Source: Accumulibacter sp. (GTDB taxonomy: Bacteria; Pseudomonadota; Gammaproteobacteria; Burkholderiales; Rhodocyclaceae). Taken from it: a DNA stretch of 64,000 nt. Below are positions 37,072-47,900 of the stretch, in pieces; the stretch's first letter is position 1; each line of letters begins with the position of its first letter. Made by a program: the position numbers and the translations under genes. The notes below the pieces were generated by a model. The model did no database searches and had not been told where the DNA came from. It saw nothing but the letters and a program-made list of their open reading frames with translations. The DNA is taken from assembly GCA_024235715.1 (NCBI GenBank), contig JACKLW010000010.1, forward strand, positions 1 to 64,000, in the 5' to 3' direction.

Positions 37072-38019
37072 TCAACGCAGAGCCGGCAAGCCGAGCGCGC
37101 CAAGCAGCGACCCGACCGTCGCGTCGGCACGCAGGCGCTTGGCGAAACGCTCGGCGAGATTGTCCTTGATCGTGAAATCGACGATCCTCTCGGCCTTGAT
37201 CACCTCGCGCGCCACCGAGCCGACGGTACCAAAGCCGTCGGCCAGGCCAAGCTGGATGCTCTGCGTACCGGTCCACATCAGCCCGCTGAACATCTCGGGC
37301 GTCTCCTTCAGGCGCTCGCCCCGCCCCTTGCGGACGACGTCGATGAACTGCCTGTGAATCTCGGTCAGCAACACCTGCGCATGCCTTTTCTGCTCGGCAT
37401 CCTGCGGCGAGAAGGGATCCAGGAAGCCCTTGTTCACCCCCGCGGTCAGCAGCCGGCGCTCGACGCCAAGCTTGTCCATCGTCCCGGTGAAGCCGAATCC
37501 GTCCATCAGCACGCCAATCGAGCCGACGATGCTGGCCTTGTCGACGAAAATCTTGTCGGCGGCGACAGCCACGTAGTATCCGCCCGAAGCACAAAGATCC
37601 TCGACCACGACATAGAGCGAGATCTGCGGGTGCTTGCTGCGCAGGCGGCGGATTTCGTCGTGAACGATACCCGCCTGCACCGGACTGCCACCCGGGCTAT
37701 TCACGCGCAGGATAACGCCCGCAGTATCCTTGTCACCGAATGCCGAGCGCAGCGCGTCGTTGATGTTCTGCGCGCTGGCCTCGCCGCCACTCTCGATCGT
37801 GCCATTCACGAGAACGACCGCCGTGTGCTTTCCGTCGGCCAGCTTCTCGGGAGCACCCCAGTCCACAAGCAGGAGCAGCACGGCGATCAGGTAGGCGAAA
37901 CCGAGCAGTTTGAAGAAGACTCCCCAGCGCCGCTTCAATCGCTGCTCCTGCAGCGTCGCCAACGCCAGCTTCTCCAGCAACTGCCGTTCCCAAGGGGGTT
38001 GGTTTTCAGGAATAGTCAC
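37072..38019 (-). CDS. sppA: S49 signal peptide peptidase
   Basis: A 315-aa inner-membrane serine protease of the SppA/SohB type. One TM segment is near residues 38-57 (GFAYLIAVLLLLVDWG). The catalytic region has VILRVNSPGGSPVQ, the Ser in LCASGGYYVAVAADKIF, and the Lys-containing KASIVGSIGVLMDGFGF. It degrades cleaved signal peptides and membrane fragments. The length matches the short SppA form. Its ATG overlaps the Rieske gene stop by four bases. Confidence 0.94.
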   Translation of the reverse strand: MTIPENQPPWERQLLEKLALATLQEQRLKRRWGVFFKLLGFAYLIAVLLLLVDWGAPEKLADGKHTAVVLVNGTIESGGEASAQNINDALRSAFGDKDTAGVILRVNSPGGSPVQAGIVHDEIRRLRSKHPQISLYVVVEDLCASGGYYVAVAADKIFVDKASIVGSIGVLMDGFGFTGTMDKLGVERRLLTAGVNKGFLDPFSPQDAEQKRHAQVLLTEIHRQFIDVVRKGRGERLKETPEMFSGLMWTGTQSIQLGLADGFGTVGSVAREVIKAERIVDFTIKDNLAERFAKRLRADATVGSLLGALGLPALR

Positions 38020-38375
38020 GGTTTCTGCTCACTTGGGATGTAGTAAACGGCGCCATCACGTTCCTGGACCGCCAGCGGCGCCAGCCCTCTGTCCTTGCAG
38101 CGGCCGCCCAGGCAGCGCCCATCGGCCGGTGAGTAGAGGGCGCCATGTGTCGCGCAAATCAAGTATAACTTGGAATCATCGAAGAATTCCCCGGGCTGCC
38201 AGTCCAGTTCAACGGGTACATGGCCACAGCGATTGACGTAGGCCGCGACACGGCCACGAAAGCGCACGGCGAACGCCGGCTCCTCCACGTCATGCAGCAA
38301 GACGGAAAAGCGAACACCCGGGCCACCGTCGACCAGATCCGTCGTCCGGCAGATCAAGCGTTCATCCGCAGCCAT
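38016..38375 (-). CDS. Rieske [2Fe-2S] domain protein
   Basis: A 119-aa single-domain Rieske protein from ATG 38375 (MAADERLICRTTDL). The cluster ligands are in the first box NRCGHVPVELD (C-x-H) and the second box LICATHGALYSP (C-x2-H). It could serve as a small electron carrier; its partner is unknown. It starts inside the HAD phosphatase 3' end (22-bp overlap) and overlaps sppA, so it is in the rluC-HAD-Rieske-sppA operon. Confidence 0.92.
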   Translation of the reverse strand: MAADERLICRTTDLVDGGPGVRFSVLLHDVEEPAFAVRFRGRVAAYVNRCGHVPVELDWQPGEFFDDSKLYLICATHGALYSPADGRCLGGRCKDRGLAPLAVQERDGAVYYIPSEQKP

Positions 38376-39010
38376 TGCGCCATCTCCTCGATCTCGCGCA
38401 GGCAGGCCAGCGGCCGCAATGCCGCCAGCGTTGCCTCGGGGTGCGCACCGTACGCCGCGGCCAGGCAGGCGACGCCGGCATTCTGCGCCATCAGCAGGTC
38501 GTGTGTCGTGTCGCCGATCATCAGCGTCCGCTGGCGCCCAACCGACAGCTCGTCCATCAGCTCTTCGAGCATTTGTGGATGTGGCTTCGAAAAGCACTCG
38601 TCGGCGCAACGTGAAGCCCGAAAGCAGCCGCCGAGGCCGCTGCTCCGCAAGGCGCGCTCGAGACCGAGCCGGCTCTTGCCGGTAGCGACTGCGAGCGTGA
38701 AACCGGCAGCGTAAAGTTCGCCGATCATCGCTGCTGCGCCGTCAAACAACTGCAACTCCTGGTCGTGCGCCAAATAGTGGTGGCGATAGCGTTCGACCAT
38801 CTGCGGATAGCGTTCTTCGGGCAGGTCTGGCGCGACGTGGCGCAGCGCATCGTGCAGACCCAGCCCGATCACGTAACGCGCCCGCTGCGCGGGGGGAGCC
38901 GGCAAGCCCAGATCAAGACAGGCAGCCGTGATCGCGCCGACGATGGCGCCGGCCGAATCGAGCAGGGTGCCGTCCCAGTCGAAGACCAGCAGCTCAAATC
39001 TGGCCGCCAT
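38354..39010 (-). CDS. HAD-superfamily phosphatase, Gph-like
   Basis: A 218-aa HAD hydrolase. Motif I is LLVFDWDGTLLDS (nucleophile Asp), motif II is VATGKSRLGLERAL, the Lys is in ECFSKPHPQML, and motif IV is TLMIGDTTHDLLMAQNAG. An alpha-helical cap sits between motifs I and II, as in phosphoglycolate phosphatase. The substrate cannot be decided. It starts at ATG 39010, inside the end of rluC (17-bp overlap). Confidence 0.92.
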   Translation of the reverse strand: MAARFELLVFDWDGTLLDSAGAIVGAITAACLDLGLPAPPAQRARYVIGLGLHDALRHVAPDLPEERYPQMVERYRHHYLAHDQELQLFDGAAAMIGELYAAGFTLAVATGKSRLGLERALRSSGLGGCFRASRCADECFSKPHPQMLEELMDELSVGRQRTLMIGDTTHDLLMAQNAGVACLAAAYGAHPEATLAALRPLACLREIEEMAQWLRMNA

Positions 39011-39986
39011 AATCCTGCTTCTCCCTTCTTGCAACGCTCTCCAGAAATCTGGTCAGGGCCACTGGCAAAGCCGCTTCCAGCTCCAGTTCCCGGCCGTCTT
39101 GCGGGTGCGGCAGGCGCATCTTCGAAGCATGCAGGAACATGCGCTTCAGGCCGTCCCGGGCAAGTGAGCGATTGAGCGCGAAATCGCCATACTTCTCGTC
39201 GCCGGCGATCGGATAGCCGAGGTGCGCAAGATGAACGCGAATCTGGTGCGTACGCCCCGTCTTCAGTTCCGCTTCCAGCAGGCTGAAACCCTGCCAGCGC
39301 GCCAGCAGCCGAAAGACCGTGTGTGCAGCCTTGCCGTCATCGGCGACGCGAACCCTGCGTTCGCCCGAAGGCAGGAGATATTTGAGCAAGGGCAGACGAA
39401 CGTTGCGCACCGGCTCCATCCAGCGCCCGGCCACCAGCAACTGATAGCGCTTGTCGGCCCCGCGCTCGCTGCCGCCCCGCGCGCCCGCGCGGAACATCTC
39501 ATGCAGGGCAAGCAATACGGAACGTTTCTTGCCAAGCAGCAGAATTCCGGAGGTCTCCCGATCCAGCCGGTGCGCGAGTTCAAGAAAACGGGCCTGCGGC
39601 CGCTGCCGCCGAAGCGCCTCGATCACCCCGAAGCTCTCACCACTCCCACCGTGCACGGCGATGCCGGCCGGCTTGTCGACAATCAGCAAGCCATCATCCT
39701 CATAGACTACCGGCAGGTGCACCTTGAGCGCCGCACCATCCACCACTTCCTGCTCGACCTTCGCCGTTCGCAGGGGCGGGATACGCACCACGTCGCCCGT
39801 TTGCAGGCGATACGAGACCGCTGTTCGCCGCCCGTTCACCCGCACCTGACCACTGCGCACGATGCTGTAGACGTGGCTCTTGGGCACCCCTTTGCACTTC
39901 TTCAGCAGCAGATTGTCCAAACGTTGTCCATGTTCATTCTCGGTGATCAGTTCCTGGGTCACGGAGTTTTTGCTAACTTCGGCCAT
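38994..39986 (-). CDS. rluC: 23S rRNA pseudouridine synthase RluC
   Basis: A 330-aa RluA-family enzyme. The N-terminal S4 domain (QRLDNLLLKKCKGVPKSHVYSIVRSGQVRVNG) is followed by the catalytic domain with the Asp in LAHRLDRETSGILLL and the LLEAELKTGRTHQIRVHLAHLGYPIAGDEKYG block. It modifies U955/U2504/U2580 in Escherichia coli numbering. The start at ATG 39986 (MAEVSKNSV) is preferred over the longer frame, which extends far upstream into the divergent rne leader. The rluC-rne divergent pair is conserved in proteobacteria. Confidence 0.95.
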   Translation of the reverse strand: MAEVSKNSVTQELITENEHGQRLDNLLLKKCKGVPKSHVYSIVRSGQVRVNGRRTAVSYRLQTGDVVRIPPLRTAKVEQEVVDGAALKVHLPVVYEDDGLLIVDKPAGIAVHGGSGESFGVIEALRRQRPQARFLELAHRLDRETSGILLLGKKRSVLLALHEMFRAGARGGSERGADKRYQLLVAGRWMEPVRNVRLPLLKYLLPSGERRVRVADDGKAAHTVFRLLARWQGFSLLEAELKTGRTHQIRVHLAHLGYPIAGDEKYGDFALNRSLARDGLKRMFLHASKMRLPHPQDGRELELEAALPVALTRFLESVARREKQDYGGQI

Positions 39987-40391
39987 ATTGAATATACTTC
40001 GCTCGTTTTGCGTCCAGAGTTGAAAGAGGCGCTGACCCGTGAGACCGTCGAGCGACGCCGATTCTAAAGCAACTGCGACGCACTTTCCGGCAGGCTTCAG
40101 CCGCCTCGCTTGCGCCAACCTGCGCGAGATCACTCAACGCCATTCACCTGGTTAAGTACGCTCACCACTAAGTAGCGATACTACTTGAACTGCGCGCGCC
40201 CAGCACCTGCGGACCGGCCCAGGCAGATTCCGGAGTCCTTGAATTCAAAGGCCAGACGACTGATCGAGTCGGCGAGATAGCCCTATTAGTTGCACCAACG
40301 GAGAGCTCCTCAAGCAACCCCAGAACAACTAATCCGTCGCTGCCTGCACCAGGCATTTCCCCCGTGAGAGCGCGTGGGAGCCCAATCTATT
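39987..40391 (+). promoter_or_regulatory. 405-bp rluC/rne divergent region with rne leader
   Basis: This stretch holds no gene and probably contains both promoters and a long rne 5' leader. Two structured elements are visible. One is a small hairpin AAGTAG/CTACTT at 40170-40186. The other is an 8-bp inverted repeat, ATTAGTTG (40285-40292) and CAACTAAT (40326-40333), enclosing a GGAGAGCTCC mini-stem at 40300-40309 that carries a Shine-Dalgarno-like GGAG. RNase E autoregulates through its 5' UTR in enterobacteria, so a similar role is plausible (inference). Confidence 0.5.
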
Positions 40392-43319
40392 ATGAAACGC
40401 ATGCTTTTTAACGCGACACAGGCCGAGGAACTGCGTGTCGCCATTGTCGACGGTCAGAAACTCATTGACCTCGACATCGAATCGGCCTCCAAGGAACAGA
40501 AAAAGAGCAACATATATAAAGCGGTCATTACCCGCATCGAACCCAGCCTGGAAGCGGCGTTTGTCGACTACGGCTCGGAGCGGCACGGCTTCCTTTCGTT
40601 CAAGGAAGTCTCGCGGGCCTTCTTCCAGCCGGGTGTCGAAGCGGGGCGCGCGACGATCAGGGAAGCGCTGCGCGAAGGCCAGGAACTGATCGTCCAGGTC
40701 GACAAGGACGAGCGTGGCAACAAGGGGGCGGCGCTGACGACCTTCATCAGCCTGGCCGGCCGCTATCTGGTACTGATGCCGAACAATCCACGCGGCGGCG
40801 GTGTCTCGCGCCGCGTCGAGGGCAACGAGCGTTCCGAACTGCGCGAAGTGATGGATCAACTGCAGGTGCCGCACGGCATGAGCCTGATCGCGCGCACGGC
40901 GGCAATCGGCCGCAACGCCGAAGAACTGCAATGGGATCTGAACTACCTGCTGCAGTTGTGGAAAGCCATCGAATCGGCGGCCCAGCAGCAAAAAGGCGCC
41001 TTCCTGATCTACCAGGAAGGCAGCCTCGTCATCCGTGCCATTCGCGACTACTTCCAGCCCGACATCGGCGAAATCCTGATCGACACCGACGAGGTCTTCG
41101 AGCAGGCTGGCCAGTTCATGGCGCACGTGATGCCGGCGACGGTCAACCGCATCAAGCGCTATCACGACGATGTCCCCCTGTTCTCGCGCTTCCAGATCGA
41201 GCACCAGATCGAATCCGCCTACTCCCGCCAGGTCGGCCTGCCGTCGGGTGGCGCCATTGTCATCGACCATACCGAGGCGCTGGTATCGATCGACGTCAAC
41301 TCGGGACGCTCGACACGCGGAGCCGACATCGAGGAAACAGCGCTGAAGACCAACCTGGAAGCCGCCGAGGAGGTGGCCCGCCAGTTGCGCCTGCGCGACC
41401 TCGGCGGCCTGATCATCATCGACTTCATCGACATGGAGAGCCAGCGCAACCAGCGGGAAGTCGAAAACCGCGTTCGTGAAGCCCTGCGTTTTGATCGTGC
41501 GCGCGTGCAGACGGGCAAGATCAGCCGCTTCGGCCTGCTCGAACTGTCGCGCCAGCGCCTGCGCCCGGCGCTCGCCGAAACCAGCTACATCGCCTGCCCG
41601 CGCTGCTCCGGCACCGGCCACATCCGCAGTACCGAATCCGCCGCCCTGCACATCCTGCGCATTCTTGAGGAAGAGGCCATGAAGGACAACACGGCGGCGG
41701 TGCATACGCAGGTACCGGTAGATGTCGCCACCTTCCTGCTCAACGAAAAGCGTACGGATGTCCAGGCAGTTGAACTGCGGCACAAGGTCAACATCCTGCT
41801 GATTCCCAACATGCACCTGGAAACGCCACAGCACACCATCGTCCGAGTTCGTCAGGACGAACTGGTGAACGACGAAGCACTGCAGCCCTCGTACCGCATG
41901 GTCGACCTGCCGACGGTGGACGACGGCAGCGCGACGCCAAGCGCCGCCGAGGTCAGGGCGGCCCGCCCGGAGGCGGCAATCAAGGGCATCACGCCGTCGC
42001 AGCCGGCGCCAATGCGCGCCGAACCACCGCCAGCCGAAACGACAACCCCGGCCGTGGCGGCGGGTGGCTTCCTGAACCGGATCATTTCCTGGTTCCAGCA
42101 GAAGACAGAACCAATCGCGACGCCAGAACCGGCGCAGCCGGCGCGTGCGGACAGTGCCCCCAGTGACACGCAACGCGCGCCTCGCCGCGGCAACCCGCGC
42201 ACTGGCCGTCGCGACGACACTCGCGAAGCGCCGGCAACGCGCAGCAATCGCGAGTCGAGCCAGACGGCCGCGCAACAATCGCCGGTGCCGACGCGCTCCG
42301 AACCGCCGAAGCCACGCGAACCGAGAGAGCCGCGCGAACCGCGGCGCGCACGTGGCGAGCCGCGTGCGGAACGCAAGGATCAAGCCGCTGCCTCGGGCGC
42401 CGACGAGATGAAGAGCCAGGGGCAGGCCGAGGCGAACCCGCGGCCCAACGGTGCAGGTGCCGAGCAGGCAGGCGGCGAGACCGGAACCCCGCCCCGCCGC
42501 CGCGGACGTCGTGGCGGTCGCCGGGAGCGCGGCGAGAGGAGCGAGAGCCAGCTCGACTTGCAGAACAGTGGCCCCGCAGCAACGGCTGCAGCGACGGGCG
42601 ACACGCCGGCCACCGGCACGACGCCAGTCGCGGCAAGCCAGGCGCCGACAAGTGAACCCGCCGTCACGACGGCCGATTCCACGCCAGGCACCACGACGGC
42701 AGAGGTCGTCCCGGCCACGCCTCCCGATAGCGTCGCCGCCGTCGTCCCCGCAGCCGTTTCCGATGCCACGCCTGCTGTGGTTGCCGCGGCAGTCGCGCCG
42801 CTGGCAACGACCGATTCTCGCGCAACGCCGGGCGAAACCCCCGATGACCAGCAGGCAGCGGTCGTCGAAGCGGCTGCAGACCGCGAAACCCTGACCGGGA
42901 AGCTGCCGGCAGGCACGCTCGAGGCATCGTCCCCAGGCGCCGCCGCGATCGCCAGCGAGCCGGACGTCTCGCCAACGCCGGCGGCCGCCGACGTGGCCCC
43001 GCTCTTTGCAGCGCCGGCCAGTGTCGGGGTCCCGGCAACTGTCGCCGGTGCGGCGGAGGTCGGACTTCCCGAAGCGGTCGAGATTGCGGCGCTGGAAGAC
43101 AGCTCCGTCGGGATCGAACCCGTGCCACCCGTAGCACAGGGGTCGGGCATGCCACCACCCGCCGGGCGCAGCGAGCTGGTGATGGTCGAAACCAGCCAGG
43201 AGAAGCGGCTGTCACCAGCTGTGGAAGCACTGCCGACGCCAGCGCGCAAGCCACGCCGCAAACCTGCTGCCGCGGCCGTTTCCGACGAACCGCTGGTGAT
43301 GGTCGAAACACAGAAATAG
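40392..43319 (+). CDS. rne: Ribonuclease E
   Basis: A 975-aa single-strand endoribonuclease, the core of RNA processing and decay. From ATG 40392 ([24 protein letters not shown]) it has the S1 domain (about residues 35-125), the 5' sensor, the DNase I-like catalytic region with metal-binding Asp in [12 protein letters not shown] and [10 protein letters not shown], and the zinc-link Cys pair in [15 protein letters not shown]. From about residue 510 the C-terminal half is disordered and Pro/Arg/Ala-rich, suitable for a degradosome scaffold; Arg-rich patches near residues 595-665 could bind RNA. The motif LVMVET occurs twice, about 40 residues apart, the last at the very C-terminus. An upstream ATG at 40374 would add six residues. 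Confidence 0.97.
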   Translation: MKRMLFNATQAEELRVAIVDGQKLIDLDIESASKEQKKSNIYKAVITRIEPSLEAAFVDYGSERHGFLSFKEVSRAFFQPGVEAGRATIREALREGQELIVQVDKDERGNKGAALTTFISLAGRYLVLMPNNPRGGGVSRRVEGNERSELREVMDQLQVPHGMSLIARTAAIGRNAEELQWDLNYLLQLWKAIESAAQQQKGAFLIYQEGSLVIRAIRDYFQPDIGEILIDTDEVFEQAGQFMAHVMPATVNRIKRYHDDVPLFSRFQIEHQIESAYSRQVGLPSGGAIVIDHTEALVSIDVNSGRSTRGADIEETALKTNLEAAEEVARQLRLRDLGGLIIIDFIDMESQRNQREVENRVREALRFDRARVQTGKISRFGLLELSRQRLRPALAETSYIACPRCSGTGHIRSTESAALHILRILEEEAMKDNTAAVHTQVPVDVATFLLNEKRTDVQAVELRHKVNILLIPNMHLETPQHTIVRVRQDELVNDEALQPSYRMVDLPTVDDGSATPSAAEVRAARPEAAIKGITPSQPAPMRAEPPPAETTTPAVAAGGFLNRIISWFQQKTEPIATPEPAQPARADSAPSDTQRAPRRGNPRTGRRDDTREAPATRSNRESSQTAAQQSPVPTRSEPPKPREPREPREPRRARGEPRAERKDQAAASGADEMKSQGQAEANPRPNGAGAEQAGGETGTPPRRRGRRGGRRERGERSESQLDLQNSGPAATAAATGDTPATGTTPVAASQAPTSEPAVTTADSTPGTTTAEVVPATPPDSVAAVVPAAVSDATPAVVAAAVAPLATTDSRATPGETPDDQQAAVVEAAADRETLTGKLPAGTLEASSPGAAAIASEPDVSPTPAAADVAPLFAAPASVGVPATVAGAAEVGLPEAVEIAALEDSSVGIEPVPPVAQGSGMPPPAGRSELVMVETSQEKRLSPAVEALPTPARKPRRKPAAAAVSDEPLVMVETQK

Positions 43320-43735
43320 GGCGCGCCTTCATTCGCCTGCGTGAGGTTCGGAAGTTCTTTCCGCCAAGAGTCACAAGGGTCCGGATCGAGAAGATCCGGA
43401 CCTCGCGCGATGCCAGCCATGCAGCGAAGACGCAGCACTCCGGCGTACCCATCCCCCCGCGAACCGCCACCGGAGCGTGCTTCTCCGCTCCCGCGCCGGG
43501 CCGGTCGGCAGCCGCGCCCCTCACCAGCTTAGTCGTTGAAAAGACGACCGAACAACACTGGCAAGCGCGCGTTCTGCATAATTTTTCCCTTATACTTCGG
43601 CTTTTCTCGGCGGCTTTCCCCTGCAATGCGCATTGCGAGAAGCCGCCGGACGCGCCCTATCGATCATTCTTGCGGACTTCGGGAAGTTCCTGAGCAGCAG
43701 CAAGCCAATCCAACTGTCCCCAGGCAGGAGCCATC
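43320..43735. other. 416-bp gap between rne and the RND operon
   Basis: No gene is visible. It holds a terminator-like hairpin after rne (listed separately) and, before the efflux operon, a TATACT hexamer at 43591-43596 that could be a -10, giving a leader of roughly 140 nt. No divergent TetR/LysR-type regulator of the pump is encoded here. Confidence 0.5.
43378..43402 (+). terminator. 10-bp stem hairpin after rne
   Basis: GGTCCGGATC (43378-43387) and GATCCGGACC (43393-43402) form a perfect 10-bp stem with a GAGAA loop, 59 bp after the rne stop. No U-run follows, so it is a probable but non-canonical terminator. Confidence 0.5.
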
Positions 43736-44965
43736 ATGACCTCAACTCCATTCCTTTTCTCATCCGCTCGTCGTCGTGCCCTCGGGTATGCCACTGCCGG
43801 CCTGGCCGGCGTCGCACTGCTGCTCACGGCAGGCTGCGGCAAGAAGGATGAGGCCGCGCCGACCGCACCACCGACTGTCGAGGTGGTCACCGTCACGCAG
43901 AAGGACGTGCCGATCTACGAGGAATGGATCGGTTCACTGGACGGCGATGTCAATGCCGTCATCCGTCCGCAGGTAACCGGCTATCTGATCAAACAGAACT
44001 ACAGGGAAGGCGACTTGGTCAAGAAGGGGCAGTTGCTTTTCCAGATCGACCCGCGAACCTTCAAGGCAGCCGTCGATCAGGCGAAGGGATTGCGCGCCCA
44101 GCAAAGCGCGCTCTACCAGACGGCCAAGGCAAATCTGAAGCGGGTCAGACCGCTGGCGGCCAAGAACGCGCTCAGCCAGAAGGATCTGGACGACACCACC
44201 GGCGCCGAACTGTCGGCCAAGGCATCGCTTGAAGCCGCCGAAGCGTCGCTGGAAACCGCACAGCTCAACCTCAGCTTCACTCGCATCACCTCGCCGATCG
44301 AAGGCATTGCCGGCATCGCCAAGGCGCAGATCGGCGACCTGCTCAGCCCGAGCATGCCGACCGAGCTAACAACCGTGTCGACCGTCGACCCGATCAAGGT
44401 CTATATCAATATCAGCGAACGCGAGTATCTCGTCCTCGCCAGGGCAGTCCAGGCCGAAGGCAAGAAACCCGAACAGGTACCCCTCGAGCTGATTCTGGTG
44501 GACGGCTCGGTCTACCCGCACCCGGGAAGCTTCTCCTTCCTCGACCGGCAGGTCGACCCGACGACCGGCACTTTCAAAGGCGCTGCCCTTTTCCCGAATC
44601 CCGAGCGCCTGCTCCGCCCCGGTCAATACGGCCGTATCAGGGCGACGATGGCGGTCGAAAAGGGGGCCCTGCTGGTGCCGCAACGAGCGGTCAGCGAAAT
44701 CCAGGGCAAGTACCTGCTTGCCGTTGTCGGCGCCGACAACAAGGTGGCCATTCGGCCGGTTGCCGTCGGCAAGCGGATCGGTTCCGACTGGATAATCGCC
44801 AGCGGCCTGAAGCCTGGCGAAAAAGTGATCGCCGAAGGCACCCAGAAGGTCAGGGACGGAAGCGTGGTCAATCCGCAGCCCTTCGAGCCAGCGGCGCCGG
44901 CTGACGGCAAAGCGGCCGCGTCCGGGAAAAAACCAGCGGCGCCTGCGCCCGAGAGCAAGGGGTAA
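43736..44965 (+). CDS. RND efflux periplasmic adaptor (MexA/AcrA-like)
   Basis: A 409-aa lipoprotein with a signal peptide ending in lipobox LLTAGC (Cys34). It has the membrane-fusion-protein layout: a lipoyl half-motif with VIRPQVTGYLIKQNYREGDLVKKGQLLFQIDPRTF, an alpha-hairpin (about residues 120-190) with SFTRITSPIEGIAG closing the lipoyl domain, then beta-barrel and membrane-proximal domains. It links the pump to the outer-membrane channel. The C-terminal tail after about residue 385 is Ala/Pro/Lys-rich. It is the first gene of the three-gene operon, six bp upstream of the pump. Confidence 0.95.
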   Translation: MTSTPFLFSSARRRALGYATAGLAGVALLLTAGCGKKDEAAPTAPPTVEVVTVTQKDVPIYEEWIGSLDGDVNAVIRPQVTGYLIKQNYREGDLVKKGQLLFQIDPRTFKAAVDQAKGLRAQQSALYQTAKANLKRVRPLAAKNALSQKDLDDTTGAELSAKASLEAAEASLETAQLNLSFTRITSPIEGIAGIAKAQIGDLLSPSMPTELTTVSTVDPIKVYINISEREYLVLARAVQAEGKKPEQVPLELILVDGSVYPHPGSFSFLDRQVDPTTGTFKGAALFPNPERLLRPGQYGRIRATMAVEKGALLVPQRAVSEIQGKYLLAVVGADNKVAIRPVAVGKRIGSDWIIASGLKPGEKVIAEGTQKVRDGSVVNPQPFEPAAPADGKAAASGKKPAAPAPESKG

Positions 44966-44971
44966 GCGGCC

Positions 44972-47900
44972 ATGGCCAAGTTCTTCATCAACCGGCCGAT
45001 CGTTGCCATGGTCCTCTCGATCCTGATGACGCTGCTCGGTCTGGTCGCCATGGCCGGTCTTCCGATCGCCCAGTTCCCGAATATCGTGCCGCCCGAAATC
45101 AAGGTCAACGCGACCTACACCGGCGCCGACGCGCTGACCGTCGAACAGGCGGTGTCTACGCCGATCGAGCAGCAGATGTCTGGCGTCGACAACATGAACT
45201 ACATGTATTCGATCAACGCCAACAACGGCCAATCGACGCTGACGGTCAATTTCGACCTCGCCACCGACGTCAACACCGACCAGATTCTGACCCAGATGCG
45301 CGCCAATCAGGCCGACTCCCAACTGCCGGCGGACGTGCGCAACTTCGGCGTCACGGTACAGAAGTCGACCGCCTCGCCGCTGGTGATGTTCGCGCTCTAC
45401 TCGCCCAACGACACCTACGACAGCGTCTTCCTCGCCAATTACGCGTTCATCAACATCAACGACCAGATGACGCGCGTCAAGGGCATCGCCAGCGTCACCG
45501 TCTTCGGCGCCGGCCAGTACGCGATGCGCCTGTGGGTCAAGCCCGACCAGCTCGCCAAGCTGAACATCACCATCCCCGAGATCATCAACGCCGTCAAGGC
45601 GCAGAACACGGTCAATCCGGCCGGAACCGTCGGCGCCGAGCCGGTCCCGCCGGGGCAGGAATTCACCTACGCGGTTCGCGCACAGGGGCGGCTGCAGGAT
45701 GAGGAGCAGTTCGCCAACGTCGTGCTGCGCGCCAACCCGGACGGTTCGATCGTCCGCGTTCGCGACGTGGCGCGGATCGAACTCGGCGCCCAGACCTACA
45801 ACATGGAAGGTAGGCTCAACGGCAAGCCCGCCACGCTGATCGCCCTCTACCAGCTGCCGGGCGCCAATGCCCTCGAGGCAGCTGACGGCGCAAAAGCGCT
45901 GATGGAGAAGATCAAGGAGAGCTTCCCGCCGGACCTCGACTACGTCGTCGCCCTCGATACCACCCTCTCGGTCACCGAAGGGATGAAGGAGATTCAGCAC
46001 ACGCTGATCGAAGCGCTGATACTGGTGATGATCGTCGTCTTCGCCTTCCTGCAGGGCTGGCGTGCGACGCTCATCCCACTGCTGGCCGTGCCGGTGTCGC
46101 TGGTTGGCACCTTCATGCTCTTCCCGGCCTTCGGATTTTCGATCAACACGCTCTCGCTGTTCGGTCTGGTACTCGCCATCGGGCTGGTCGTCGACGACGC
46201 CATCGTCGTCGTTGAAGCGGTCGAGCACCACATCGAGGAAGGCATGTCGGCCAAGGCAGCGTCGCTGAAGGCGATGGAAGAAGTCACCGGGCCGGTGATC
46301 GCCATTGCTGTCATCCTGTCGGCGGTATTCATACCGACCGCGCTGATTCCCGGCATCACCGGCCAGCTCTATCAGCAGTTTGCGGTGACCATCGCCATCT
46401 CGGTGATCATCTCGGCGTTCAATGCGCTGACGCTCAGCCCGGCGCTGTGCGCCCTGCTGCTCAAACCCAAGGTGCGGGGGACCGGCCCGCTCCAGAAGTT
46501 CTACGACTGGTTCAACAACGGCTTCAACCGCCTGACAGGGAGTTACGTCGGCACCTGCCGGATGGCCATCCGCAAGAGTGCGGTCAGCCTCTTCTTCCTG
46601 CTCGGCATCACCGTCGCTGCCGGCTTCCTCGGCAGGATGACCCCGACCGGCTTTCTGCCCGACGAAGACCAGGGTTACGTCTTCGCCGGCATTCAGCTCC
46701 CGGACGCCGCGTCGCTGCAACGCACCCGCGAGGTCGCCCAGCAGGCCGAAGATCTGATCATGAAGGTTCCCGGCGTCAAGTACACGACGACGGTCGTCGG
46801 CTTCAACATGCTGAGTGGGGTGCAGAACACCTATAGCGCCTTCTTCTTCATCACCCTGGAGGACTGGGCCGCGCGCAAGAAACCCGAAGAAAAGTATGAA
46901 GCGATCAAGGCCGAGCTCACCCGGGGGCTCGGCGGTATCGCCAGTGCCATCGGATTCTCGTTTCCGCCACCGGCGATCCAGGGCGTGGGGACCTCGGGTG
47001 GCGCAACTTTCATCCTCGAAGACCGCGCCGGCAAGGACATCGCCTTCCTCGCCGAGAACACCCGAAAATACCTCGCCGCGGCCAGCAAGCGTCCCGAACT
47101 GGCCCGTGTGACGACGACTTTCATCCCAACCGTCCCACAGCTTTTCGTCGACGTCGACCGCGACAAGGTGCTCAAGCAAGGGGTAAACATCGACGACGTG
47201 TACAAGACGCTGCAGAGCTTCCTGGGCAGCGGCTTCATCAATTATTTCAACCGCTTCGGACGCCAGTGGCAGGTCTACCTGCAGGCCGAAGGCGACTACC
47301 GCACCAATATCGACGGCATCAAGCAGTTCTACGTACGCAATGCCGACGGACAAGCCGTACCGCTGTCCGCTCTGACGTCGGTGCGCAACGTCGCCGGCCC
47401 GGAGTTCACCATGCGCTACAACCTCTACCGCAGCGCGCAGATCAACGCCTCGGCGGCACCCGGCTACAGTTCGGCTCAGGTAATGGCGGCGCTCGAAGAA
47501 GTATTCGCCGAGACCATGCCCGGCGAAATGGGCTATGACTACCTGGGCATGTCCTACCAGGAGAAACGGGCGCAGCAGGGCGTCTCGCCAATGGTCATCT
47601 TCGGCTTCTCACTGCTCTGCGTCTTCCTGATCCTGGCGGCGCAGTACGAAAGCTGGTCGCTGCCCTTCTCGGTCCTGCTGGGAACGCCAATCGCCGTCGC
47701 CGGCGCTTTCGGCGCACTCCTGCTGCGCGGGCAGGAGAACAACATCTATGCGCAGATCGGCCTGGTGATGCTGATTGGCCTGGCCGCCAAGAACGCCATC
47801 CTGATCGTCGAGTTCGCCAAGATGGAGTACGAGAAAGGTGAACTATCGCTGGCCGACGCGACCCTCAAGGGCGCGCAGCTGCGCCTGCGGCCGATCCTGA

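Noticed and set aside
40329-42383. Long minus-strand frame opposite rne
   Set aside because: Rne is unmistakable on the plus strand; the reverse frame has only shadow composition.
44366-47353. Very long open frame on the minus strand opposite the RND genes
   Set aside because: It is antisense to a clear RND pump; its Asp/Arg/Val-rich composition is the usual shadow of high-GC coding DNA and has no domain pattern.
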